Assembly: GCA_039818665.1 (NCBI GenBank)
Contig: JBCBTJ010000038.1
Span: 1 to 32,801, forward strand
Source: JBCBTJ01 sp039818665
GTDB taxonomy: Bacteria; Pseudomonadota; Alphaproteobacteria; Caulobacterales; Hyphomonadaceae
DNA: 32,801 nucleotides
Reading direction: 5' to 3'
The notes beneath the pieces were generated by a model, which was not told where the DNA came from, did no database searches, and was given only the letters and a program-made list of their open reading frames with translations. Below, one piece after another: positions 23,385-32,091 of the stretch. Made by a program: the position numbers and the translations under genes. Numbering within the stretch: the first letter of the stretch is position 1; each line of letters starts with the position of its first letter.

Positions 23385-24515
23385 TTAGCCCCCCTTCATA
23401 CGTTCATTCACCGTCTCGCCGCCCCGGGTCAGGGTCATGGCGGAGACGATTTCCTCGTCGGCGTTCGGGACGTATTCGCCGTTCTCGCCGGTCACAAGCG
23501 GCAAGAAGGCGACAAGATTCTTGGCGAACAAGGACGAGCTGTCGGCCGGCAGCCGCGCGGGCAGGTTGGAGAAGCCCGCGATCTTGACGCCGCCGGCGTC
23601 GACAATTTGGTCGGGCATCGACAGCGGGCAGTTTCCGCCTTGGGATACGGCCATATCGACGATCACCGAGCCCGGCCGCATCGTCTTGACCATCTCTTCC
23701 GAGACGAGGACCGGCGCGGGCCGGCCCGGGATCAACGCCGTGGTGACGACGATGTCCTGTTTCGCAATGTGTCCGGCGACGAGCTCAGCCTGTTTGGCTT
23801 TGTACTCGTCCGACATCTCTTTCGCGTAGCCGCCGGCCGTCTCGGCCGCTTTGAACTCTTCGTCTTCCACCGCGATGAATTTCGCGCCCAGCGAGGCGAC
23901 CTGTTCTTTCGCCGCCGGCCGCACATCGGTCGCGGTGACGACCGCGCCCAGCCGTCGCGCCGTCGCGATCGCCTGCAGTCCGGCGACGCCCGCGCCCATC
24001 ACGAACACTTTCGCCGGCGCGACAGTGCCGGCGGCCGTCATCATCATGGGCATGGCCCGGCCATAGATCGTCGCGCCCTCGATCACCGCGCGATAGCCCG
24101 CCAAGTTCGATTGCGAGGACAGCGCGTCCATGCTCTGGGCCCGCGTGATCCGGGGCGTGAACTCCATGGAGAGCGCCGTGACGTTGCGCGCATTGAAAGC
24201 GTCCAGCGGAACGGCGCCGGAGAAGGGCTCCATCAAGCTGATCATCGTCGCGCCGTCCGGCGCGGCTTTGATCTCCTCCGCCGTGGGCGGCGCGACCTTG
24301 AACACGATGTCCGCCCCGGCGCACGTCTCCGCGGGCGACCCCGCAATCTCCGCGCCTTGTTCTTTATAAGCGTCGTCCAGAAACCCCGCGACGCGCCCCG
24401 CACCCGACTCGATTGTGATCGTGTGCCCAACGTCCTTGAGCTTCTTCACGGTCTCAGGCGTTGCGGCGACGCGAGTCTCGCCATCCCGAGTTTCTTTTAA
24501 AACAGCGATTTTCAT
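23385..24515 (-). CDS. pntAA: NAD(P) transhydrogenase subunit alpha part 1 (NAD-binding)
   Basis: The 376-residue soluble NAD(H)-binding domain I of the transhydrogenase, related to alanine dehydrogenase. It begins MKIAVLKETRDGETRVAATP and has the nucleotide fold VMGAGVAGLQAIATARRLGA with ATDVRPAAKEQ. The mobile-loop region follows. The same frame is open upstream to 25013, but that overlaps the divergent SDR; the family N-terminus fixes the start at 24515. No ribosome-binding site precedes it, and a promoter -10 box ends 9 bp upstream, so the transcript is probably leaderless or nearly so. Confidence 0.96.
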   Translation of the reverse strand: MKIAVLKETRDGETRVAATPETVKKLKDVGHTITIESGAGRVAGFLDDAYKEQGAEIAGSPAETCAGADIVFKVAPPTAEEIKAAPDGATMISLMEPFSGAVPLDAFNARNVTALSMEFTPRITRAQSMDALSSQSNLAGYRAVIEGATIYGRAMPMMMTAAGTVAPAKVFVMGAGVAGLQAIATARRLGAVVTATDVRPAAKEQVASLGAKFIAVEDEEFKAAETAGGYAKEMSDEYKAKQAELVAGHIAKQDIVVTTALIPGRPAPVLVSEEMVKTMRPGSVIVDMAVSQGGNCPLSMPDQIVDAGGVKIAGFSNLPARLPADSSSLFAKNLVAFLPLVTGENGEYVPNADEEIVSAMTLTRGGETVNERMKGG

Positions 24516-24523
24516 GAGGCGTA

Positions 24524-24552
24524 GATAAAGGCTAATCCGTTTAGCGAGGCAA
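24524..24552 (-). promoter_or_regulatory. Promoter of the pnt operon
   Basis: Read on the minus strand, TTGCCT (24552-24547) and TTTATC (24529-24524) are spaced exactly 17 bp apart. Transcription would start about 7 nt later, near 24517, within two or three bases of the pntAa ATG. Confidence 0.6.
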
Positions 24553-24579
24553 ACGAAACCTGCTGAGTGGTGTAGAGAT

Positions 24580-25338
24580 ATGTTCGAACTGAATGGCAAG
24601 ACAGCTCTAATCACGGGGGCGTCAAGCGGCCTTGGCGCGCATTTTTCCCGTGTGCTGTCCGATGCGGGCGCCCGGGTCATTCTCGCGGCGCGGCGCTTGG
24701 ACCGGTTGGAGAGTCTCGCCTTCGACATCGCCGGCGCGGGAGGCGAAGCCGCGCCGGTCGAAATGGACGTCACCGATCCCGCCAGCGTCGAGGCCGCCTT
24801 TGATTGGATCAAACAGGACGGCGGCGCGGCGGACATCATCGTCAACAATTCCGGCATGTCGCGCGACGCGTTCGCCCATGAAATGGAAGAGGACGACTGG
24901 TCGGCCGTCATGGACACCAATCTCACCGGCGCGTGGCGGGTCGCCAAAGCCGGCGCGCGGGCCTTGATCGACGCCGGCAAGCCCGGCTCGATCATCAACA
25001 TCGCCTCGATCACCGCCTATGGGACCTCGCAAACGCTGGGCGCCTACGCCGCCTCCAAAGCCGCGATCGACCATTTGACGCGCTACATGGCGCTTGAACT
25101 CGCCCGCCACCGCATCCGCGTGAATGCGCTCGCGCCCGGCTATTTCATCACCGATCTCAACAGCGCGTTCTTCGAGACCGAGCAGGGCGAGAAAATGGTC
25201 CGGCGCATCCCGATGCGGCGCACAGGAGAGCTGCATGAGCTGGCGGGCCCGCTCCTGCTGCTCGCGTCGGACACCGGGTCTTACATGACCGGCTCCACCC
25301 TGGTGGTCGACGGCGGCCACTTGCAACGAGGCCTCTAA
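24580..25338 (+). CDS. SDR family oxidoreductase
   Basis: A 252-residue classical SDR. It has TGASSGLGAHF (cofactor loop), NNSGM in place of NNAG, a Ser in INIASITA, and the catalytic YAASK. ALAPGYFITDLN follows the active site, and the chain ends with GSTLVVDGGH. An ARRLDRL after strand 2 suggests NADP. It is divergent from the pnt operon across a 64-bp gap and faces a cytochrome gene. The start is the only ATG that gives the family N-terminus. No clear ribosome-binding site precedes it. The substrate is unknown; similar proteins act on 3-oxoacyl thioesters, sugars or steroids. Confidence 0.92.
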   Translation: MFELNGKTALITGASSGLGAHFSRVLSDAGARVILAARRLDRLESLAFDIAGAGGEAAPVEMDVTDPASVEAAFDWIKQDGGAADIIVNNSGMSRDAFAHEMEEDDWSAVMDTNLTGAWRVAKAGARALIDAGKPGSIINIASITAYGTSQTLGAYAASKAAIDHLTRYMALELARHRIRVNALAPGYFITDLNSAFFETEQGEKMVRRIPMRRTGELHELAGPLLLLASDTGSYMTGSTLVVDGGHLQRGL

Positions 25339-25396
25339 GGCGAACAAGGCTCGCCCGGCGCGCCTGCGCCGCCCCCGCGCAGCCGCCTTGCGCGAT

Positions 25397-25789
25397 CTAA
25401 GTGCGCTGCGGCTCCTGAACGCTTTCGATATACTTCAAGAGCGCTTCGACCTGGCCCGGTTCGAACTGGAACACCGGCATGTCCGGATGGCCGACGACAA
25501 TGCCCCGTTCCAGCGGCTCGGCCAGATCGCGGATCGGATAGCGCCAGGAGAACCGCCGGAACGGCACGGCCTCCACATGCGGGCTCTCGCCCTCGGTCCC
25601 GACCGCATGGCACCCGGAGCACATTTGCTCGGCGATCGCTTCCCCGACGCCCAAGAGCTCTTGGTCGAATTCGCTGCTGGCGGCCGGCGGCTCCTCCGGC
25701 TCGCCCTGCACGGGCCCGCAGGCGACGGCGAACAGGGCCGCCCCGAAGACGGCGGAGCGCCAAGGATGGCGGCGCGGATCATTGATCAT
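25397..25789 (-). CDS. Small c-type cytochrome, exported
   Basis: A 130-residue protein with one heme-c motif CSGCH (57-61) and a likely axial Met104 in HPDMPVF. This is a single-domain class I cytochrome c. The N-terminus has a hydrophobic core ending FAVACG, so Cys24 may be lipidated, followed by a Pro/Glu-rich linker (about 28-40) that would tether the heme domain to the membrane. The C-terminal helix VEALLKYIESVQ is typical of the fold. It is a single gene, convergent with the SDR and divergent from the sulfotransferase operon. Its electron partner is not evident. Confidence 0.9.
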   Translation of the reverse strand: MINDPRRHPWRSAVFGAALFAVACGPVQGEPEEPPAASSEFDQELLGVGEAIAEQMCSGCHAVGTEGESPHVEAVPFRRFSWRYPIRDLAEPLERGIVVGHPDMPVFQFEPGQVEALLKYIESVQEPQRT

Positions 25790-25824
25790 GGACGGGCTCC
25801 TCCAATATGCCGAGACTGCGTCGC

Positions 25825-25850
25825 TTGACGCCGTCCAGCGCCACTATAGC
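25825..25850 (+). promoter_or_regulatory. Weak candidate promoter of the sulfotransferase-hpnA operon
   Basis: TTGACG (25825-25830) and TATAGC (25845-25850) have good hexamers but only a 14-bp spacer, which is short for sigma-70. It lies 59 nt before the sulfotransferase ATG in the 119-bp divergent gap. Confidence 0.3.
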
Positions 25851-25908
25851 CTTCGCGGCGCGACGGCGTTAGGCGTGCCCGCGAAAAGTCTGGAGCGAGC
25901 CGACCCCC

Positions 25909-26997
25909 ATGGCGCACCCCTTAAGCGGCGCGGACATCAAGACCCTGCGGCGCGTCCTGAAAGAAGCCGGGCCCGGCGTCGACGCCGGCCGTAAAGCCGC
26001 GATCTGGGGCTCGGTCCTCGGCCGCGCGCCCTTCACGGCGCTCGAGAAGGCCCGCACCGAGGCCATCGTCCCAAGCATCGAGGCCCTCGAGCCGCCGGTC
26101 TTCATCCTCGGCCATTGGCGCTCGGGCACGACCCATCTCTACAACATTATGAGCCTCGGCGCCTTCGGCTACGTCCCGCCGACCGCCGTCGGCATGCCCT
26201 GGGACACGCTCTATCTCGGCCGCATGCTGCAGCCTTTCCTACACAAAGCGCTGCCCGAGAGCCGCTATATCGACAACATCCCCGTCACGCCGACCAGCCC
26301 GCAAGAAGACGAGATCGGCGTCGCCAACATGTCGGCCATGTCCTTCTATCACGGCATCTATTTCCCCGCCCGGTTCGACTATTTCGTCGATCGCGGCCTC
26401 TTCTTCGACCACGCCAGCGAAGCCGACATCGAAGACTGGAAGCGCGCTTTCACGCTTTTCCTGCGCAAGCTCGCCCACGCCCAGGGCCAGCCCATGCTGA
26501 TCAAGAACCCGGTCTACACCGCGCGCCCCGCCATGCTGCGCGAGATGTTCCCGGACGCGAAATTCATCCACATCCACCGCGACCCGTTCGACGTCTTCCT
26601 CTCGATGCGGAACTTCTGGGCCCAGCTCCTCAACGTCATGGCCCTCCAGCCCTACGACTATGTCGACGTGGACGCCCAAATCCTCCGCATCTACGACCGG
26701 ATGATGGCCCTCTTCGAAGCCGAGACCGCCGGCTGGGCCGCGCCCGACTATGTCGAGATCGCCTATGCCGAGCTCGACGCTGACCCCATGGGCGCGGTGC
26801 GGCAGATCTACGACACGCTTCAACTGCCGGGCTGGGCGGCCGCCGCGCCCACTTTCGAGGCCTATTTGAAGAGCGTGAAGTCCTACAAGAAGAACGCCTT
26901 CAAGGGCGACGCCGAGGCCGTCGACAAGGTCCGCGGCGCCTGGGGCCGCTGGCTCGACAAATGGGGCTACGCCACGCCGGCGCCGAGGACCGCGTGA
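25909..26997 (+). CDS. Sulfotransferase family protein
   Basis: A 362-residue PAPS-dependent sulfotransferase. The 5'-phosphosulfate loop is FILGHWRSGTTHL (65-77) and the 3'-phosphate-binding part is FIHIHRDPFDVFLSMR with Arg224 and Ser232. Both are complete. The fold is the bacterial Sulfotransfer_3 type, acting on small alcohols, lipids or glycans. It has no signal peptide, so it is cytoplasmic. The last codons overlap the start of the next gene in a GTGA arrangement, and that gene in turn overlaps hpnA, so all three are translationally coupled. This context suggests a hopanoid- or membrane-lipid-related acceptor, which is inference. Confidence 0.88.
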   Translation: MAHPLSGADIKTLRRVLKEAGPGVDAGRKAAIWGSVLGRAPFTALEKARTEAIVPSIEALEPPVFILGHWRSGTTHLYNIMSLGAFGYVPPTAVGMPWDTLYLGRMLQPFLHKALPESRYIDNIPVTPTSPQEDEIGVANMSAMSFYHGIYFPARFDYFVDRGLFFDHASEADIEDWKRAFTLFLRKLAHAQGQPMLIKNPVYTARPAMLREMFPDAKFIHIHRDPFDVFLSMRNFWAQLLNVMALQPYDYVDVDAQILRIYDRMMALFEAETAGWAAPDYVEIAYAELDADPMGAVRQIYDTLQLPGWAAAAPTFEAYLKSVKSYKKNAFKGDAEAVDKVRGAWGRWLDKWGYATPAPRTA

Positions 26998-28061
26998 AGC
27001 GGCTCGCGCTCGCCGCCGCCGCGCTCGCGCTCGCTGCCTGCGGCGGTCCGCGTCTCGGCGATCCGGCCTTCGCGCTCCACGACTGCGCGCGCCACGCTCT
27101 CATCGACGCCGACACCGGCCTCCCGATCGTCGGCGCCGAAGACCTCGCCGCCCATCCCGACGGCCGACGCGTCTATGTCTCGGCCTATGATCGGCTGGCG
27201 GTAGAGGCCGCCGTCGAGGCCGGCGACCCGGCGCCGGATGGCGGCCTTTACGTCGTCGACCCGATGCAGCTCAGCGCCGCGTCAAGCGAGGTCCGCTCGA
27301 TCATCGCATCGCCAAGCAAGTTGGTCATACAGCACCTCAGGGGTCTGCGGCCCCATGGCATAGCCGTCTCCGGAGACCGGCTCGCCATGGTGAACCGCCT
27401 CCAACGGCCAGGTGGCGCGCTCTATCCCGCGATCCAGCAGTACGAGATCAGCGGGGGCGCCGCCGAACTCATCGACTCCCGCAGGTCCGACACATACTGC
27501 GCCGCCAACGATCTCGCTTTCGACGGCGACGGTCTCGTCATTTCTTTGGATCGAAAAAAATGCCCCGGCTGGGCGTTCGATGAGCGCGTCCTCGGCGTCG
27601 CCAAGGGCCGGCTTGTCTTCTACAGTCGCGATGGCCGCGAAGAGGACTTGGTCGGCGGCCTGAAATTCGCGAACGGCGTCGAAGTGCTGAGTGACGGTCG
27701 CTTCGCCGTGGCTGAGACCCGCCGCAACCGCATCTACATCCGCGAGCCGGACGGATCCGGCCGTCGTCTCAAAACCCCCGGCGGCGCGGACAATCTCACC
27801 CTCGCCCCCGACGGCCGCCTCATCGCCGCGCTGCATCCGGATCTTATCCGCCTTGGCCGCTACCGCTACGGCCACCGCGACACGGCGCCCAGCCGCGTGA
27901 TCGCCCTCGATCCGGACACAGGCGACATAGAACTCCTGTTCGAAGACCGCTCCGGCGAGACCTTCTCCGGCGCCACGGCGGCCGTCTTGATGGACGGTCT
28001 GCTCGTCGTCGGCTCCGTCCGCGACGCCGGCCTGCTCGTCTGTCGAAAGGCCCCCGCATGA
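26994..28061 (+). CDS. SMP-30 / arylesterase-like beta-propeller lipoprotein
   Basis: A 355-residue protein started at GTG 26994, which overlaps the sulfotransferase stop (GTGA) and yields a clean lipoprotein signal with lipobox LAAC (Cys16). The open frame extends 11 codons upstream, but that would spoil the signal. The mature part has LRGLRPHGIAVSGDRLAMVN, NDLAFDGDGLVIS, GLKFANGVEVLSDGRFAVAET and DNLTLAPDGRLIAAL. These match blades of the gluconolactonase/paraoxonase six-bladed propeller, whose Asn and Asp residues bind calcium and form the active site. It probably hydrolyses a lactone or ester in the periplasm. It ends in an ATGA overlap with hpnA. Confidence 0.85.
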   Translation: MKRLALAAAALALAACGGPRLGDPAFALHDCARHALIDADTGLPIVGAEDLAAHPDGRRVYVSAYDRLAVEAAVEAGDPAPDGGLYVVDPMQLSAASSEVRSIIASPSKLVIQHLRGLRPHGIAVSGDRLAMVNRLQRPGGALYPAIQQYEISGGAAELIDSRRSDTYCAANDLAFDGDGLVISLDRKKCPGWAFDERVLGVAKGRLVFYSRDGREEDLVGGLKFANGVEVLSDGRFAVAETRRNRIYIREPDGSGRRLKTPGGADNLTLAPDGRLIAALHPDLIRLGRYRYGHRDTAPSRVIALDPDTGDIELLFEDRSGETFSGATAAVLMDGLLVVGSVRDAGLLVCRKAPA

Positions 28062-29050
28062 GGGGGCTCGCCGTGGTCACCGGCGGCGGCGGCTTCCTCG
28101 GCCGGCATGTCTGCGCGGCGCTGGTCCAAGCCGGCTGGCGCGTGCGCGCGCTCGACCTCCGGTTCGAGGCCGAACCCGAAGGCGAGGCGGTCGAAGGCTC
28201 GATCCTCGACGAGGCGCTGCTCGCCGAGACTCTCCACGGCGCTTCAGCGGTCGTCCACGCCGCCGCGATCGCCGAGCTATGGACCAAAGACGCCGCCGAT
28301 TATCAGCGCGTAAATGCCGATGGAACCGCCCGCGTCGCCGCCGCCGCCCGAAAGGCCGGCGCGCGCCTCGCGCATGTCTCCTCCTACACCACGCTGGTCT
28401 CAGGACCGGACCGTCCGGAGCGAACGCTGGATGAGACCGCCGAAATCGACCCCGCCAATTTGCTCGGCGCCTATCCACAGTCCAAGCGCCGCGGGGAACT
28501 GGCCGTGCTCGCTGAAGTCGAACGCGGCCTGGAGGCCTCGATCCTCCTGCCGTCCTCGCCGGTCGGGCCCGGCGATCTCCGCCTGACGCCGCCCAGCAAG
28601 ATGATCCGCGATTTCGCCCGCGGCGCGCTGCCGGCCTATCTCGACTGCCTGATGAACCTCGTCGACGTCCGCGCGGTCGCAGCCGGGATCGTCGCGGCGC
28701 TTGAGCGGGGCGCGCGGGGCGGGCGCTATTTGCTGTCCGGAGACGATCTCCCGCTCGCGGAGGTGGCTGCGAAAATCTCTGCGGTGACCGGCGTTCCCGC
28801 CCCGAAAGCCCGGGCGCCGTATCGTCTCGCCTGGTGCGCCGCCCGCGCCGAGGCGGAGCTTTCGCGCCTCACGGGCAAGCCGCCCGCCGCGCCGCTCACC
28901 GGCGTCCGCCTCGCCGGGCGCCGCGTGCGCTTCTCAAACCAGCGCGCCCGCCAGGAGCTCGGTTTCGCTCCGCCGCCGATCGACCAGGCTTTGAAAGACG
29001 CGCTCGATTGGATGGCCGCCGAGGGGCTTATCCCTCAGCTCGCCGGATAG
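28058..29050 (+). CDS. hpnA: Hopanoid-associated sugar epimerase HpnA
   Basis: A 330-residue extended SDR of the HpnA type. It has VTGGGGFLGRHV for the NAD loop, VVHAAAIAELW, SSYTTLVSG for the catalytic Ser and YPQSKRRGE for the catalytic Tyr-Lys pair. A C-terminal substrate domain contains RVRFSNQRARQELGF. HpnA is found in hopanoid clusters and is thought to act on the sugar part of extended hopanoids. The start overlaps the upstream lipoprotein stop (ATGA), and its end overlaps the end of convergent hpnB by 16 bp. Identification rests on sequence pattern plus the adjacent hpnB-E genes. Confidence 0.85.
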   Translation: MRGLAVVTGGGGFLGRHVCAALVQAGWRVRALDLRFEAEPEGEAVEGSILDEALLAETLHGASAVVHAAAIAELWTKDAADYQRVNADGTARVAAAARKAGARLAHVSSYTTLVSGPDRPERTLDETAEIDPANLLGAYPQSKRRGELAVLAEVERGLEASILLPSSPVGPGDLRLTPPSKMIRDFARGALPAYLDCLMNLVDVRAVAAGIVAALERGARGGRYLLSGDDLPLAEVAAKISAVTGVPAPKARAPYRLAWCAARAEAELSRLTGKPPAAPLTGVRLAGRRVRFSNQRARQELGFAPPPIDQALKDALDWMAAEGLIPQLAG

Positions 29051-30201
29051 GTCCGGCCCTTCCATTCCCCGCCTTCGCCGCGCCAATGCTGAAGGGCGGA
29101 GTCCACCGTGAAGGCGGTGTAGAGCAGCGCTGCGAAGGGCAGGGCGACGCCGTTCAACGCCGGCCGGTCATAGAGCCGCAGCGTCGGGGCGTAGGCGATC
29201 ATCATCGCCAGCCACGCGCCGAAGCCGGCTAGCGCGGCGGCGTCATTCCCATGCAACGGCCAGGTCAAAAGCGCCGCAGGACCTACCAAGTAGACCAAGA
29301 CCATGCCGGCGACCGCGCCGGCGAGCTTCCAGGCCGAATGATCGAGCTGAGTGAAGGCGGTCCGCGCGATCATCTTTCGGATCGAGGCGAAGGCGCGATT
29401 GTCGCGCAGGCTCGTGGCTCGGGCGGCCTCGTCGGAAAGCACCAGTTCGATCGCACGCGCCGGCGGTCCGCGCTTCACCTTCGCCGCCAGCGCGCAATCA
29501 TCGATCAAGGCGCCGCGAATGGCGTCGATGCCGCCGATCTCGTCCAGCGCGTCGCGCCGCAGCAAAACCACGCCGCCCGCCGCGCCCGCCGTGCGGCTGC
29601 CCAGATCGTTCACGCGCGGGAATGGATAGAGCTTCTGGAAGAAGAAGATGAAGGCCGGGATCAGCAAGCCGCCCCAAAAACCCCGGCCGTCGAGCCGCGC
29701 CATAACGGAGACGAGGGCGAGCGTCTTCTTCTCGGCGCGCGCCACCAAGCCTTGCAGCAGGCTCGGCCCGTGCAGGATGTCCGCGTCCGTTAAAAGCAGA
29801 TAGTCGGCGTCGGGCGCGGCGTCTTTGGCGGCGGAAAGGCCGGCGTTCAACGCCCAAAGCTTGCCGCTCCAACCGGTCTCTAGAGGCGGGGCGGCGACCA
29901 AGTGAAACGGCCGCGCGCCGGTCGTCGCGCCGGCCCCGGCCGCCTCGGCCGTGCCGTCGGTCGAGCCGTCGTCGACGAGGAACACGTCGAGCTGTCCTGG
30001 ATAGTCCGACGCCATATGCGAGGCGACCACGTCGCGGATTGTCTCCGCCTCGTCGCGCGCCGGGATCACGACCGCGACCCGCGGCCAATTCATCGGCGCC
30101 GGCGCCGGCGTCAAACGCTGATCGCACCGCCAAAACCCGCCATGGGCGAACAGAAGGCCGATCCAGACGGCGAGAGAGACGAGAGCGAGCGCAAAGAGCA
30201 T
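29035..30201 (-). CDS. hpnB: Hopene-associated glycosyltransferase HpnB
   Basis: A 388-residue family 2 glycosyltransferase with an N-terminal membrane helix (LFALALVSLAVWIGLLF), a GT-A domain with VVIPARDEAETI, VDDGSTDGT, WSGKLWALNAG and DADIL, and three or four C-terminal helices. I start it at ATG 30201. The frame is open to a TTG at 30237, but the shorter form gives the usual HpnB beginning with GGFWR after the first helix. It is on the opposite strand to hpnA and hpnC. The gap to hpnC is 79 bp and holds both start regions. Confidence 0.88.
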   Translation of the reverse strand: MLFALALVSLAVWIGLLFAHGGFWRCDQRLTPAPAPMNWPRVAVVIPARDEAETIRDVVASHMASDYPGQLDVFLVDDGSTDGTAEAAGAGATTGARPFHLVAAPPLETGWSGKLWALNAGLSAAKDAAPDADYLLLTDADILHGPSLLQGLVARAEKKTLALVSVMARLDGRGFWGGLLIPAFIFFFQKLYPFPRVNDLGSRTAGAAGGVVLLRRDALDEIGGIDAIRGALIDDCALAAKVKRGPPARAIELVLSDEAARATSLRDNRAFASIRKMIARTAFTQLDHSAWKLAGAVAGMVLVYLVGPAALLTWPLHGNDAAALAGFGAWLAMMIAYAPTLRLYDRPALNGVALPFAALLYTAFTVDSALQHWRGEGGEWKGRTYPAS

Positions 30202-30280
30202 GGGGATCGATTTGGAACGGGTGGTCGCCGGCGGCAAGCCTGCCTTGTCCCGCTCCGCCCGGCCGGCCTATAGGAGGGCC

Positions 30281-31159
30281 ATGACCGTCCATTATCGCGA
30301 CGAAGAGATCGAGGCCTCCTCGGGCAAGGGCTCGGACGACGAGAATTTTCCCGTCGGCTCCTTCCTGATCCGGCCGCCCCTGAGGCCGCACATCGCGACC
30401 TTCTACGCCTTCGCGCGCGCCGCCGACGACATCGTCGACGCCGGCCATCTGAGCGCTGAAGACAAAATCCGCCGCCTCACGGCCTATGAAGACGTCCTCC
30501 TCGGCCGCGCCGAGGGCCTGACCCGGCCAACACGATTGCGCGAGTCCTTGGTTGAGACGAAGGTCACCCCCGACCACGCCTTCCATCTGCTCCAGGCCTT
30601 CAAGAGAGACGCGAACTGCCTGCGCTACCGCACCATGGACGATTTGATGGGCTATTGCCGCCTCTCCGCCGATCCGGTGGGCCGCTATCTCCTCGACCTC
30701 CACGGCGAAGACCGCGCCCTTTGGCCCGCCTCCGACGGGCTCTGCTCGGCCCTCCAAATCCTCAACCACCTCCAAGACTGCGGCGAAGACCGGCGCGAGC
30801 TCGACCGCGTCTACATCCCCTTGGATTGGTTGGAAGAAGAGGGCGACACGATCGAAGCGGTCGACCGGGACGCCCTCTCGCCCGCCTTCCGGCGCGTGAT
30901 GGACCGCATGCTGGGCGTCTGCGACGACCTCACCGCCCGCGCCGAAGGCCTCGTCTCGGGCCTCAAGAGCCGCCGCCTCGCGGCTGAGAGCGCCGTCATC
31001 CTCAAACTCGCCCGCCGCCTCACCGCGCGTCTGCGCAAGGGCGACCCGCTGGCGACCCGCGTCGCGCTCACCAAGACCGATTTCGCCATGGCCGGGGTCG
31101 CCGGCGCCTGGTCCGGCCTCGTCGCCCCGCCCAAACCCGCCGAACGGCGCGCGGCGTGA
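30281..31159 (+). CDS. hpnC: Squalene synthase HpnC (hydroxysqualene synthase)
   Basis: A 292-residue trans-isoprenyl diphosphate synthase-like protein that converts presqualene diphosphate to hydroxysqualene. The two Asp motifs are DDIVD (49-53) and LQDCGED (Asp166, Asp170). The ATG at 30281 has AGGAGG immediately upstream. The frame is open for 27 more codons, but those overlap the hpnB start region. TTGTCC-18 bp-TATAGG lies just before; its -10 would overlap the ribosome-binding site, so the real promoter may be further upstream or the transcript very short at its 5' end. The stop overlaps hpnD in GTGA. Confidence 0.92.
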   Translation: MTVHYRDEEIEASSGKGSDDENFPVGSFLIRPPLRPHIATFYAFARAADDIVDAGHLSAEDKIRRLTAYEDVLLGRAEGLTRPTRLRESLVETKVTPDHAFHLLQAFKRDANCLRYRTMDDLMGYCRLSADPVGRYLLDLHGEDRALWPASDGLCSALQILNHLQDCGEDRRELDRVYIPLDWLEEEGDTIEAVDRDALSPAFRRVMDRMLGVCDDLTARAEGLVSGLKSRRLAAESAVILKLARRLTARLRKGDPLATRVALTKTDFAMAGVAGAWSGLVAPPKPAERRAA

Positions 31160-32091
31160 GCGGCGAGCCGCCCCTTCCGGAGCTGTTGCCCGCGCCCATG
31201 GCCGAAGGCGCGGACGCCGGCGCCATCGCCGCGGCGATCACCGCCCGCTCCGGCACCTCCTTCGGGGCCGGCATGGCGATCCTGCCCAAACCCCGCCGCG
31301 CCGGCATGCGGGCTTTCTACGCCTTCTGCCGCGTCGTCGACGACATCGCCGACGGCCCGTTCCCGCAAGACGAGAAGCAAGCCGCCCTCGACGCCTGGCG
31401 CGGCGAGGTGGACGCCCTGTTCGAAGGCCGGCCTGTCTCCGCCGTCGGCCACGCTTTGGCCGGGCCGATTGGGGCCTACGACCTGCCCAAGCAAGAGTTC
31501 ATCCTGATGATCGAGGGCATGGAGATGGACGCCCATGGCCCCATCATCGCCCCAACGCGTGAGCGCCTCGCCGCCTACACCCGCCGCGTCGCCGGCTCCG
31601 TCGGCGTCGTCTCCATGCGCGTTTTCGGCGCCTGGCGGGGCGATGTCTCCGAGCGGTTCGCCCTCGCTCTCGCCGACGCCCTCCAACTCACCAACATCCT
31701 TCGCGACATCGAGGAAGACGCAGAGGATGGCCGCCTCTACCTCCCCAAGGAGCTGCTCGAAGCTCACGGCCTGCCGACCGACGACCCCGCCGCCGCGGCG
31801 CGCCATCCCGCGCTTCCAGATGTCTGCCGCACCCTCGGCGGCGAAGCGCGCGGCTTTTATGACGAGGCCCGCGCCCTCGCCAATGACCATTCCCGCGCCA
31901 AGCTCCGCCCGGCGCTCCTCATGATGGGCGCCTATGAGGGCTATCTCGACCGCATGGAAGCCCTCGACTGGGCCCGCGGCCATGGCGGCGAGCTGCTCAC
32001 CAAGCGTCAGAAGCTGATGCGCGGCCTCAAATACGCCTTCGCCGGTCCGGGCCGCGCGCCCAAGACGCCTCAGAAAGCCTCCATGGCATGA
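31156..32091 (+). CDS. hpnD: Presqualene diphosphate synthase HpnD
   Basis: A 311-residue head-to-head condensing enzyme that joins two farnesyl diphosphates to presqualene diphosphate. Both Asp-rich motifs are present: DDIAD (62-66) and RDIEED (Asp184, Asp188), followed by GRLYLP, typical of HpnD. It starts at GTG in a GTGA overlap with hpnC and ends in an ATGA overlap with hpnE, so the three squalene genes are translationally coupled. The first 28 or so residues are a Pro/Ala-rich extension before the catalytic fold. Confidence 0.93.
   Translation: MSGEPPLPELLPAPMAEGADAGAIAAAITARSGTSFGAGMAILPKPRRAGMRAFYAFCRVVDDIADGPFPQDEKQAALDAWRGEVDALFEGRPVSAVGHALAGPIGAYDLPKQEFILMIEGMEMDAHGPIIAPTRERLAAYTRRVAGSVGVVSMRVFGAWRGDVSERFALALADALQLTNILRDIEEDAEDGRLYLPKELLEAHGLPTDDPAAAARHPALPDVCRTLGGEARGFYDEARALANDHSRAKLRPALLMMGAYEGYLDRMEALDWARGHGGELLTKRQKLMRGLKYAFAGPGRAPKTPQKASMA

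Noticed and set aside
23271..24500. A 409-codon plus-strand open frame opposite pntAa
   Set aside because: It is antisense to a clear transhydrogenase gene and the translation is Arg/His/Asp-rich shadow sequence.
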